Shown here one piece after another: positions 35,351 to 42,273 of a stretch of 64,000 nt of DNA. The stretch spans positions 15,454 to 79,453 of the forward strand of contig CAYQTL010000015.1 in assembly GCA_964420405.1 (NCBI GenBank), written 5' to 3'. The DNA comes from CAYQTL01 sp964420405. GTDB taxonomy: Bacteria; Acidobacteriota; Thermoanaerobaculia; Thermoanaerobaculales; Sulfomarinibacteraceae. A program made the position numbers and the translations under genes. Under the pieces are notes generated by a model that searched no databases, had not been told where the DNA came from, and worked only from the letters and a program-made list of their open reading frames with translations. Each line of letters opens with the position of its first letter. Position 1 is the stretch's first letter.

Positions 35351-36685
35351 ATGAGGATCGCGATCGGCGCCGACCATGGCGGGTACGAGCTCAAGCAGCG
35401 GCTCGCGGGCTGGCTGCAGGAGCACGGCCACGAGGTACGCGACGTGGGGACCGACTCGGCGGAGGCGGTCGACTACCCGGTGTTCGCGCGGAGGGTCGCC
35501 GAGGCGGTGGCGTCGGGGCAGGCCGAGCGCGGGATCATGGTGGACGGTGCCGGCATCGGCTCGTGCATGGCCGCCAACAAGGTCTCCGGCGTCCGGGCGG
35601 CGATGGCGTACGACCTGTCGAGCGCCCGCAACGCCCGCGAGCACAACGACGCCAACCTGCTGACCCTCGGGGCCGGCCTGATCGGCGGCAGCCTCGCGAT
35701 CCAGATCGTGGACACGTTCCTCGCGACCGAGTGCTCCGAGCCGCGCCACCGGCGGCGGGTCGGGATGATCGAGCAGCCGGCCACCCCGGCGGCGCCGCGG
35801 CCGACCCCCGCCGGCCTCGCCGACGTGTCCGACGCCGATCTCGAGCGGATCGTGGCGCGGCTCGAGCGCCTGATCGGCGGCGGCGGCGGACTCGCGGGGG
35901 CGTTCCACGGCGATCCCGCGGTCGGCGCCGACCCGGAGGTCGCGCGCCGGTTCCTGGAGCTCGGGGCGGGCGCCCTGACCGCCGGCCCGGGCTCGCCCGG
36001 CCACCTGCCCGGGGACATCGCCCGCTTCATCGACCACACCATCCTCAAGGCCGACGCCACCGAGGAGATGATCCGGAAGGTGGTCGAGGAGGCCCGCGAG
36101 TTCGAGTTCCGCTCGGTCTGCGTCAACCCGTGCTGGGTCAAGCTGGTGGCCGACGGGCTGCGGGGCACCCGGGTCCTGACCTGCTCGGTGGTCGGCTTCC
36201 CGCTCGGCGCGTCGACCCCCGAGATCAAGGGGATGGAGACCCGCCGCGCGATCCGGGACGGCGCGAAGGAGATCGACATGGTGCTCAACATCGGGCGCCT
36301 GAAGAGCGGCGACGACGACGAGGTGCTGCGGGACATCCGTGCGGTGACCGAGGCGTGCCGGGACGGCAGCGCCGTCAGCAAGGTGATCATCGAGACGGCG
36401 CTGCTGACCCGCGAGGAGAAGGTGCGGGCGTGCGAGCTGTCGCGGCGGGCGAGGGCCGACTTCGTCAAGACCTCGACCGGGTTCTCGTCGGGGGGCGCGA
36501 CCGCCGAGGACGTGGCGCTGATGGCGTCGGTCGTGCGCGGGGCGGGCATGGAGGTGAAGGCCTCCGGCGGCATCCGCTCGTTCGCCGACGCGAAGCGGAT
36601 GATCGACGCCGGCGCGACCCGGATCGGCGCGTCGGCAAGCATCGCGATCGTCCAACAGGCCCAGCAGGTGACGGTGAGCCCGTGA
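35351..36685 (+). CDS. RpiB-DeoC fusion (sugar-phosphate isomerase + deoxyribose-phosphate aldolase)
   Basis: 444 residues. Residues 1-140 are RpiB-like: GADHGGYELK start, phosphate-binding GAGIG and ANKVSGVRAA, HNDANLLTLG. The usual catalytic Cys position is D65. Residues ~215-440 are DeoC: D in EIDMVLNIG, Schiff-base K in ADFVKTSTGFSSGG and K in MEVKASGGIRS. It cleaves 2-deoxyribose 5-phosphate to glyceraldehyde 3-phosphate and acetaldehyde. The linker holds SDADLERIVARLERLIG, an amphipathic helix between flexible arms, which resembles a BMC encapsulation peptide. It is the first gene of the shell operon. Confidence 0.93.
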   Translation: MRIAIGADHGGYELKQRLAGWLQEHGHEVRDVGTDSAEAVDYPVFARRVAEAVASGQAERGIMVDGAGIGSCMAANKVSGVRAAMAYDLSSARNAREHNDANLLTLGAGLIGGSLAIQIVDTFLATECSEPRHRRRVGMIEQPATPAAPRPTPAGLADVSDADLERIVARLERLIGGGGGLAGAFHGDPAVGADPEVARRFLELGAGALTAGPGSPGHLPGDIARFIDHTILKADATEEMIRKVVEEAREFEFRSVCVNPCWVKLVADGLRGTRVLTCSVVGFPLGASTPEIKGMETRRAIRDGAKEIDMVLNIGRLKSGDDDEVLRDIRAVTEACRDGSAVSKVIIETALLTREEKVRACELSRRARADFVKTSTGFSSGGATAEDVALMASVVRGAGMEVKASGGIRSFADAKRMIDAGATRIGASASIAIVQQAQQVTVSP

Positions 36686-36704
36686 CGGGCGCCGGGGAGG
36701 AGCC

Positions 36705-37352
36705 GTGGTCGACCTGAGAGCGTACTGCGTGATCGACAGCCTGCAGCCCCAGTTCGCCTCGTTCCAGGCGAGCGTGTCCCAGGGCTACCTGCCGCGGGTC
36801 GGCCAGGCGGCGCTGTTCGTCGAGATCGCGCCCGGCATCGAGATCAACCGGATCACCGACATCGCGCTGAAGTCCACCGACGTCACCCCCGGGATGCAGA
36901 TCGTCGAGCGGCTGTTCGGGATGCTCGAGGTGCACTCCGACAGCCAGGCGGACGTCCGTCAGGCAGGTCACGCGATCCTCGACGCGCTCGGCCTCGACGA
37001 GTCCGAGCGGATCAAGCCGCGGATCGTGTCCGACCAGGTAGTGCGGCACCTCGACGACCACCAGTGCATGCTCATCAACCGCACCCGTCACGGCAACATG
37101 ATCCTGGCCGGCCAGACCCTGTTCGTGCTCGAGTGCGAGCCGGCCGCGTACGCCGCCCTCGCCGCCAACGAGGCGGAGAAGGCGGCCCACATCAACATCC
37201 TCGAGGTGCGGGCGTTCGGCAGCTTCGGGCGGGTCTACATCGGCGGCGAGGAGCGCGACGTGGAGGTCGCGCGGCCGGCCGCGGTGGCGGCGCTCGAGGC
37301 GCTCGAGGGCCGCGCGCCGGACGACGGGGGCAGGCGCGCCCGGCGCGGCTGA
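36705..37352 (+). CDS. BMC-T (tandem-domain) shell protein
   Basis: 215 residues from GTG behind GGGGAGGAGCC. It has two consecutive BMC-fold domains, with the junction near residue 95 (GHAILDALGLDESERIKP). The second domain reads GNMILAGQTLFVLECEPAAYAALAANEAEKAAHINILEV, typical of permuted trimeric BMC-T proteins. Trimers form pseudohexameric tiles whose larger pore can pass cofactors or substrates. It lies between the enzyme fusion and the hexamer gene. Confidence 0.93.
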   Translation: MVDLRAYCVIDSLQPQFASFQASVSQGYLPRVGQAALFVEIAPGIEINRITDIALKSTDVTPGMQIVERLFGMLEVHSDSQADVRQAGHAILDALGLDESERIKPRIVSDQVVRHLDDHQCMLINRTRHGNMILAGQTLFVLECEPAAYAALAANEAEKAAHINILEVRAFGSFGRVYIGGEERDVEVARPAAVAALEALEGRAPDDGGRRARRG

Positions 37353-37387
37353 CGCCGCGTGCGGACCGCAGGGCCGAAGGAGGCGAC

Positions 37388-37675
37388 ATGTCCGATGCGC
37401 TGGGAATGATCGAGTGCCGCAGCTTCGCGGCGACGGTGGAGGCGGCCGACGCCATGGTCAAGGCGGCGCGGGTCGAGCTGGTCGGGTACGAGAAGACCGG
37501 CGGCGGCTACACGACCGCGGTCGTGCGCGGCGACGTCGCCGCGGTCAAGGCGGCCTGCGACGCCGGCAGCACCGCCGCCAACCGGGTCGGCGAGGTGGTC
37601 GCGGTCCATGTCATCGCGCGCCCCCACGCCAACGTCGACGCGGTCATCCCTCTCGGCCGCCAGAACGGGTCCTGA
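37388..37675 (+). CDS. BMC-H (hexameric) shell protein
   Basis: 95 residues behind GAAGGAGGCGAC. Classical BMC-H: ALGMIECRSFAATVEAADAMVKAARVELVGYEKTGGG, with the pore segment TGGG, then VRGDVAAVKAACDAGSTAANRVGEVVAVHVIARPH. Six copies form the hexagonal facet tile. The pore lacks a bulky or charged residue, so small polar metabolites may pass. Only one BMC-H gene is present. Confidence 0.97.
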   Translation: MSDALGMIECRSFAATVEAADAMVKAARVELVGYEKTGGGYTTAVVRGDVAAVKAACDAGSTAANRVGEVVAVHVIARPHANVDAVIPLGRQNGS

Positions 37676-37974
37676 TGCAGCTGGCCAGGGTTCTCGGCCG
37701 GGTGGTCGCGAGCCGCAAGGACGACCGTCTCGAGGGGTTCACGCTGCTGCTGCTCGGGCAGGCCGGACCCGACGGCGAGCTGACCGGCCCGGTGGTGGTC
37801 GCGGCGGACGTGGTCGGCGCCGGTGAGGGCGAGTACGTGCTCTACGCGTCGGGATCGTCGGCCCGCCAGACCCGTGCCACCGACGGCCGGCCGGTGGACG
37901 CGGTCGTGATGGCGATCGTCGACAGCTGGGACGTGGACGGCGAGCCGCGGTACGTCAAGGGCGAGCAGCCGTGA
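37675..37974 (+). CDS. BMC-P (pentameric vertex) shell protein, copy 1
   Basis: 99 residues, EutN/CcmL family: MQLARVLGRVVASRKDDRLEGFTLLLLGQ, VVVAADVVGAGEGEYVLYASGSSARQT and DAVVMAIVDSWDV. Pentamers cap the shell vertices. Its ATG overlaps the BMC-H stop (TGATG), so translation is coupled. One of three BMC-P genes. Confidence 0.95.
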   Translation: MQLARVLGRVVASRKDDRLEGFTLLLLGQAGPDGELTGPVVVAADVVGAGEGEYVLYASGSSARQTRATDGRPVDAVVMAIVDSWDVDGEPRYVKGEQP

Positions 37975-39410
37975 GCGGGCTGAGCGACGCGCAGGTTGAC
38001 CTGATCGCCAGGCGGCTGGCGGTGAGGATGGCGGGGCCGGCGGCCGCGGCGGCGCCGGAACGCCGCGACGCGGAGCCCGTCCTCGGGGATGGCGTCCACG
38101 CCACCGTCGACGACTGCGTCGCCGCGGCCCGGGCGGCGTTCGAGGAGCTGTCGGCCGGCACCCTCGGGCTGCGGCGGCGGATCGTCGACGCGGTCCGGCA
38201 GGCCATGCTGCGGGACGGCGACGAGCTGGCGCGGCTCGCGTGGGAGGAGACCGGCCTCGGACGGGTCGAGGACAAGTGCCTCAAGAACCGCCTCGTCACC
38301 ACCCGGACGCCCGGCCCCGAGGTGCTCGTGCCGTGGACCGTCACCGGCGACGACGGGCTGACGCTCGAGGAGCTGGCGCCGTTCGGGGTGATCGGCGCCA
38401 TCACCCCCACCACCAACCCCACCAGCACCGTCATCTGCAACACCATCGGCATGGTCGCCGCCGGCAACGCGGTGGTCTTCAACGTCCACCCCGGCGCCGC
38501 CCGCTGCTCGATGGCGACCGTGCGCTCGGTCAACCGTGCGGTCGAGTCGGCCGGCGGGCCGCGCAACCTGGTGACGGCCGTCGCCCGACCGACGATCGAG
38601 TCGGCCACCGAGCTCATGCACCATCGGGGCATCGACCTGCTGGTGGTGACCGGCGGTCCCGGCGTCGTCAAGGCCGCCCAGGCCAGCGGCCGGCGAGCGA
38701 TCTGCGCCGGGCCGGGCAACCCGCCGGTGGTGGTCGACGCCACCGCCGACCTCGACCTGGCCGGTCGCCACATCGTCCGCGGCGCCTCGTTCGACAACAA
38801 CATCGTGTGCGTCGACGAGAAGGAGGTGTTCGTGGTCGACGGGGTCGCCGACGGGCTGATCGCGTCGTTGCAGTACCACGGCTCCTACCTGGTCTCATCG
38901 GGCGACCTGCGCCGCCTGGAGCGCGAGGTGCTCCTCGAGGATCGCGGTCCCCGCCGTCACGGGGTGGTCAACAAGGACCTCGTCGGCAGGAACGCGGGCG
39001 AGCTGCTCGCACGGATCGGCATCCGGCGGGGACCGGAGACCCGCCTGGTGATCGCGGACGTGCCCGAGGACCATCCGCTGGTCTGGACGGAGCAGCTGAT
39101 GCCGGTGCTGCCGATCGTGCGGGTGCCAGACGTCGACCGCGCGATCGAGCTCGCCCGCGAGGCGGAGCACGGCTATGGCCACTCGGCGGCGATGCACTCC
39201 CGCGACATCGACGCGCTGAGCCGCATGGCCCGGACCATCGACGCCTCGATCTTCGTCAAGAACGGCCCGATCATCGCGGGGCTCGGCGCCGGCGGCGAGG
39301 GTCCGACCAGCTTCACCATCGCCAGCCCCACCGGCGAGGGGATGACCGGCCCGGTGAGCTTCTCGCGCCGCCGGCGCTGCGTCATGGTCGACCACTTCCG
39401 GATCGTGTGA
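37971..39410 (+). CDS. CoA-acylating aldehyde dehydrogenase (PduP/EutE type)
   Basis: 479 residues, GTG start overlapping the previous stop (GTGA). Oxidises an aldehyde with NAD+ and CoA to the acyl-CoA. Visible: GVIGAITPTTNPTSTVICNTIG for NAD binding, catalytic C280 in FDNNIVCVDEKEVF, and GPTSFTIASPTGEGMTGP near the end. The N-terminus LSDAQVDLIARRLAVRM is an amphipathic helix followed by an Ala/Pro linker, the standard encapsulation peptide layout. It matches the helix in the RpiB-DeoC linker. The likely substrate is acetaldehyde from DeoC. Confidence 0.96.
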   Translation: MSGLSDAQVDLIARRLAVRMAGPAAAAAPERRDAEPVLGDGVHATVDDCVAAARAAFEELSAGTLGLRRRIVDAVRQAMLRDGDELARLAWEETGLGRVEDKCLKNRLVTTRTPGPEVLVPWTVTGDDGLTLEELAPFGVIGAITPTTNPTSTVICNTIGMVAAGNAVVFNVHPGAARCSMATVRSVNRAVESAGGPRNLVTAVARPTIESATELMHHRGIDLLVVTGGPGVVKAAQASGRRAICAGPGNPPVVVDATADLDLAGRHIVRGASFDNNIVCVDEKEVFVVDGVADGLIASLQYHGSYLVSSGDLRRLEREVLLEDRGPRRHGVVNKDLVGRNAGELLARIGIRRGPETRLVIADVPEDHPLVWTEQLMPVLPIVRVPDVDRAIELAREAEHGYGHSAAMHSRDIDALSRMARTIDASIFVKNGPIIAGLGAGGEGPTSFTIASPTGEGMTGPVSFSRRRRCVMVDHFRIV

Positions 39411-39415
39411 GATCC

Positions 39416-40054
39416 ATGGCCCACGCCCTGGCGCTGCTGGAGTACTCGAGCGTCGCCGCCGGCGTGGTGGCGGTCGACCGGATGCTGAAGCGGTCGCCGG
39501 TCGCCCTGCTGCGGTGCGGGACGGTGCACCCGGGCCGGTGGCTGGCGCTGGTCGGCGGCTCGGTGGCGAGCACCGAGGAGGCCCATGCGGAGGGCGTCGC
39601 CTACGGCCGCGACGGCGGCACGCTGGTCGACGAGGTGTGCCTGCCGGATCCCCACCCCGCCCTCGCCGCGGCGATCGACGGCCACCGCCGCGCGCCCGAT
39701 GGCGAGGCGGTCGGCGTGGTCGAGACGTGCTCGTCCCCGACGCTGCTGCGGGCGGTGGACGCCGCGCTGAAGGCGGTGGAGGTCGGGCTCGTGGAGGTCC
39801 GGTTGGCGGACGACCTCGGCGGCCGCGCCGTCGCGCTCCTCGACGGCCGGCTCACCGAGGTCCAGGCCGCTCTCGACCACGCGGTGGCGGTGACCGCTGC
39901 ACGCCACGTCGACGCCGCGACGTCGCTGACCGCACGACTCGACGACACGCTGCGCCGCGTGCTGGCCGGCGGCACCCGGTTCGCCGCGTGCGCGCCGTGC
40001 CGGCCCGACGGCGCCGAGCCGATCGGAGGGGCGCCGTGTTCCTCGGACGCGTGA
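39416..40054 (+). CDS. Second BMC-T-type shell protein with Cys-rich tail
   Basis: 212 residues, 5 nt after the dehydrogenase. First domain: LALLEYSSVAAGVVAVDRMLKRSPVALLRCGTVHPGRWLALVGGSVASTEEAHAEG. Second: AVGVVETCSSPTLLRAVDAALKAVEVGLVEVRLADDLGGRAVALLDGRLTEVQAALDHA. Both fit the BMC fold of a PduT/EutL-like trimer. The C-terminal tail CAPC...PIGGAPC adds three cysteines, which could hold a metal or Fe-S centre, as one Cys per subunit does in PduT. The overlap with the next gene is 19 nt. Confidence 0.85.
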   Translation: MAHALALLEYSSVAAGVVAVDRMLKRSPVALLRCGTVHPGRWLALVGGSVASTEEAHAEGVAYGRDGGTLVDEVCLPDPHPALAAAIDGHRRAPDGEAVGVVETCSSPTLLRAVDAALKAVEVGLVEVRLADDLGGRAVALLDGRLTEVQAALDHAVAVTAARHVDAATSLTARLDDTLRRVLAGGTRFAACAPCRPDGAEPIGGAPCSSDA

Positions 40055-40326
40055 CCGGTCGCGTCGTGCCGGCGGTGGTCGCCGACGGCCTCGCCGGCGT
40101 CCCGATGCTGTGGGTGCAGCCCCTCGAGACCGATCTCGAGCCCGTCGGACGGCCGCTCGTGTGCGCCGACCCGACCCGCATGGCGGGCCCCGGCGAGCTG
40201 GTCTACTGGGAGGCCAGCCGCGAGGCGGCGCTCACCCTCGAGCCCTGGTTCGTGCCGGTCGACCACGCGATCGTCGGCATCGTCGACGACCTCCAGATCG
40301 ACCCTGCCGAGGAGGGGGACCCATGA
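40036..40326 (+). CDS. BMC-P vertex shell protein, copy 2
   Basis: 96 residues from GTG. MFLGRVTGRVVPAVVADGLAGVPMLWVQPLE and ADPTRMAGPGELVYWEASREAALTL, then VPVDHAIVGIVDDLQI, are EutN/CcmL landmarks. It overlaps the BMC-T upstream and, by ATGA, the third BMC-P downstream. Confidence 0.93.
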   Translation: MFLGRVTGRVVPAVVADGLAGVPMLWVQPLETDLEPVGRPLVCADPTRMAGPGELVYWEASREAALTLEPWFVPVDHAIVGIVDDLQIDPAEEGDP

Positions 40327-40586
40327 TCCTGGCGCGGGTCGAGGGTCGGGTCGTCTCGACCGTGCACCACCCGGAGATGTCCGCACGGAAGCTGCTGGTG
40401 TGCCGAAAGATCGACGCCGACGGCCGGCCCACCGGCGGCCACGTGATCGCGCTCGACACGGTCGGCGCCGGCGCGGGCGAGACCGTGCTGGTGCTCGACG
40501 AGGGCAACGGCGCGCGCCAGCTCCTCGGCCGGCCGGACGCACCGGTCCGGTCGGTGGTGGTGGGCATCGTCGACGACCTCGGTTGA
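40323..40586 (+). CDS. BMC-P vertex shell protein, copy 3
   Basis: 87 residues, ATG overlapping the previous stop. MILARVEGRVVSTVHHPEMSARKLLVCRKID, ALDTVGAGAGETVLVLDEGNGARQLLG and VRSVVVGIVDDLG are standard EutN/CcmL. It is the last gene of the shell operon. A 14-bp palindrome (GACGGCGCGCCGTC) covers its stop and could weakly terminate. Confidence 0.95.
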   Translation: MILARVEGRVVSTVHHPEMSARKLLVCRKIDADGRPTGGHVIALDTVGAGAGETVLVLDEGNGARQLLGRPDAPVRSVVVGIVDDLG

Positions 40587-40656
40587 CGGCGCGCCGTCCG
40601 TCCCCGCTACCATGGGAGGGACCGCGGACCCGGGCAGCCGCACGAGAGGAGTCCCC

Positions 40657-41541
40657 ATGGTGTCCATCCAGCAGGCAGCCGGCGTTCCGGCCGCCGTCGT
40701 GCTGTCGCTCGTGGCCGCGGCTCCCGCTCAGGCGCAGCCGGTAGGAGAGGATGCGGCCGCCGGGGCAACCGTCGTCGTCGCCTTCCCCGACGCCGAGTTC
40801 TACCCCCAGTACATCGCCGACCCGATCCGTGCACAGTCGGCGCTGATCCTCCAGCGGGCGACCTCGGTCGGCGTCGAGGACGCCGGCGACGCGCGCTTCC
40901 TGCTGCGTCTCGGCGGGCGCTTCTCGCTCGTGAAGTGGCACCCCGCCGGCAGCCCCGACGTGGGCTGGCAGCTCGACTTCGAGGGCGGGTTCTTCGGCCA
41001 GTTCGACGTCGACAACTCCCTCGACAACATCGGCTGGGACGGTCTCTACGGTCTGCTGCTCAGCTACAAGCCCCGCCCCGACGTCGGCTTCCGCTTCGGC
41101 ACGCTGCACGACTCGGCCCACGTCGGCGACGAGTACGCGGAGCGCACCGGCCGCCGACGGATGGAGGCGACCCGCGAGGAGGCCACCGTCGGGGCGAGCT
41201 GGCGGTTCGCGCCCCGCTGGCGGGCCTACGGCGAGGGCGGCTGGGCGTTCGGGCTCGAGCCCTTCCAGGAGCCGCTGCGGCTGCAGGCGGGGCTCGAGTG
41301 GCGCGGCGAGCGGCGCTTCTGGGGCGCCTCCACCTGGTACGCGGCCGTCGATCTCACGGCGTACGAGGAGAACGACTTCGACCCGCGCACGACCGTCCAG
41401 GTCGGGATCATCGTGCCGACCGACCGGGGAACCAACCGCTACCGGTTCGCGATCGAGGTCACCGAAGGCCGGTCGGTGCTCGGCGAGTTCCCGTTCGACG
41501 AGGAGACGGCCGTCGGCGTGGGGTGGTACTTCGACTTTTGA
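40657..41541 (+). CDS. DUF1207-type outer-membrane protein
   Basis: 294 residues behind AGAGGAGTCCCC. Signal peptide AAVVLSLVAAAPAQAQ. The mature start FPDAEFYPQYIADPIRAQSALILQRATS and the later RFGTLHDSAHVGDEYAERTG match the DUF1207 family. Alternating beta strands follow and the chain ends in a C-terminal Phe (GWYFDF), the usual signal for insertion of an outer-membrane barrel. It follows the BMC operon after 70 nt but has its own ribosome binding site. A link to the compartment is not shown. Confidence 0.85.
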   Translation: MVSIQQAAGVPAAVVLSLVAAAPAQAQPVGEDAAAGATVVVAFPDAEFYPQYIADPIRAQSALILQRATSVGVEDAGDARFLLRLGGRFSLVKWHPAGSPDVGWQLDFEGGFFGQFDVDNSLDNIGWDGLYGLLLSYKPRPDVGFRFGTLHDSAHVGDEYAERTGRRRMEATREEATVGASWRFAPRWRAYGEGGWAFGLEPFQEPLRLQAGLEWRGERRFWGASTWYAAVDLTAYEENDFDPRTTVQVGIIVPTDRGTNRYRFAIEVTEGRSVLGEFPFDEETAVGVGWYFDF

Positions 41542-41544
41542 CGT

Positions 41545-41613
41545 CGGAGTGCGCGGGGCTCCGGAGAGGCCGGGCGGGAGGGCGTGCGCGCCCATGGAGC
41601 CCCGCGCACTCCG
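41545..41613. repeat. 18-bp perfect inverted repeat with 33-nt loop
   Basis: CGGAGTGCGCGGGGCTCC (41545-41562) and its exact complement (41596-41613). It starts 4 nt after the DUF1207 stop. It may be a strong terminator without T-run or a remnant of an element. Confidence 0.75.
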
Positions 41614-41662
41614 GCGCTACGGCTGGGAGGACGAGTGGCTCGTCCTCTCAGCCGAGAGGAAA

Positions 41663-41678
41663 CATACCATGAGGTATG
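41663..41678. promoter_or_regulatory. TetR-type operator CATACC-ATGA-GGTATG
   Basis: A perfect 6-4-6 inverted repeat that abuts two overlapping TATGGT boxes (41675-41685). Binding would cover the -10 box of the tetR-tnaA operon. Confidence 0.65.
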
Positions 41679-41679
41679 G

Positions 41680-41685
41680 TATGGT
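41680..41685 (+). promoter_or_regulatory. Candidate -10 box (TATGGT), leaderless start
   Basis: Six bases separate TATGGT from the GTG at 41692; no ribosome binding site. Same spacing as at 1921, 10605 and 58774. Confidence 0.5.
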
Positions 41686-41691
41686 CGCGCC

Positions 41692-42273
41692 GTGGGCGAC
41701 CGCACGACGCTGACGCGGCAGGACTGGCTGCGGGCGGGCCTGGAGCTGCTGAAGGAGCGCGGGGCGGGGGCGGTGACGATCGAGCGGCTCACGGCCCGGC
41801 TCGGCGTGACGAAGGGCTCCTTCTACCACCACTTCACGAGCCGCGAGGAGCTGTCGCGGGCGCTTCTCGGGGAGTGGGAGCGGCGGCTGACCGGCGAGCT
41901 GATCGAGGCCAGCCGCCACGGTCGCGACTTCGCCGACCGCAACCGCCGCCTCACCCGGCTCGGCTACGAGACCTTCGATCCGGCACTGGAGACCGCGGTC
42001 CGCGTATGGGCGCTGCAGGATCCCCTCGCCCGCGAGGTCCAGGAGCGGGTCGACCGGCGTCGGGTCGGCTACCTGCGCGAGCTGTTCCGCCTGCTGACCC
42101 CCTCCGACGCCCGCGCCGAGGACCTCGCCCTGATCCGCTACGCGTTCTCGGTCGGCGCCCAGCAGCTGCTGCCCGCGCTGCCCGCCGCGAGGTACGCGCG
42201 CCTGTTCGAGACCCTCGAGGACCGCCTCGAGGCGCTGGCCCGGGCCGACCACCATCACGGAGACAGACCATGA
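41692..42273 (+). CDS. TetR-family regulator of tryptophanase
   Basis: 193 residues from GTG. N-terminal HTH: VTIERLTARLGVTKGSFYHHFTSREEL, almost canonical TetR. The ligand-binding half is all-helical (ETAVRVWALQDPLAREVQERVDRRR). It sits just behind its own palindrome, and its stop overlaps the tnaA start (ATGA), so the two genes form one operon under autorepression. The inducer could be tryptophan, indole or a related aromatic compound, by inference from the partner gene. Confidence 0.93.
   Translation: MGDRTTLTRQDWLRAGLELLKERGAGAVTIERLTARLGVTKGSFYHHFTSREELSRALLGEWERRLTGELIEASRHGRDFADRNRRLTRLGYETFDPALETAVRVWALQDPLAREVQERVDRRRVGYLRELFRLLTPSDARAEDLALIRYAFSVGAQQLLPALPAARYARLFETLEDRLEALARADHHHGDRP

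Noticed and set aside
40657..41541. DUF1207 gene as part of the microcompartment operon
   Set aside because: Separate ribosome binding site and signal peptide; an outer-membrane protein has no clear role in the compartment.
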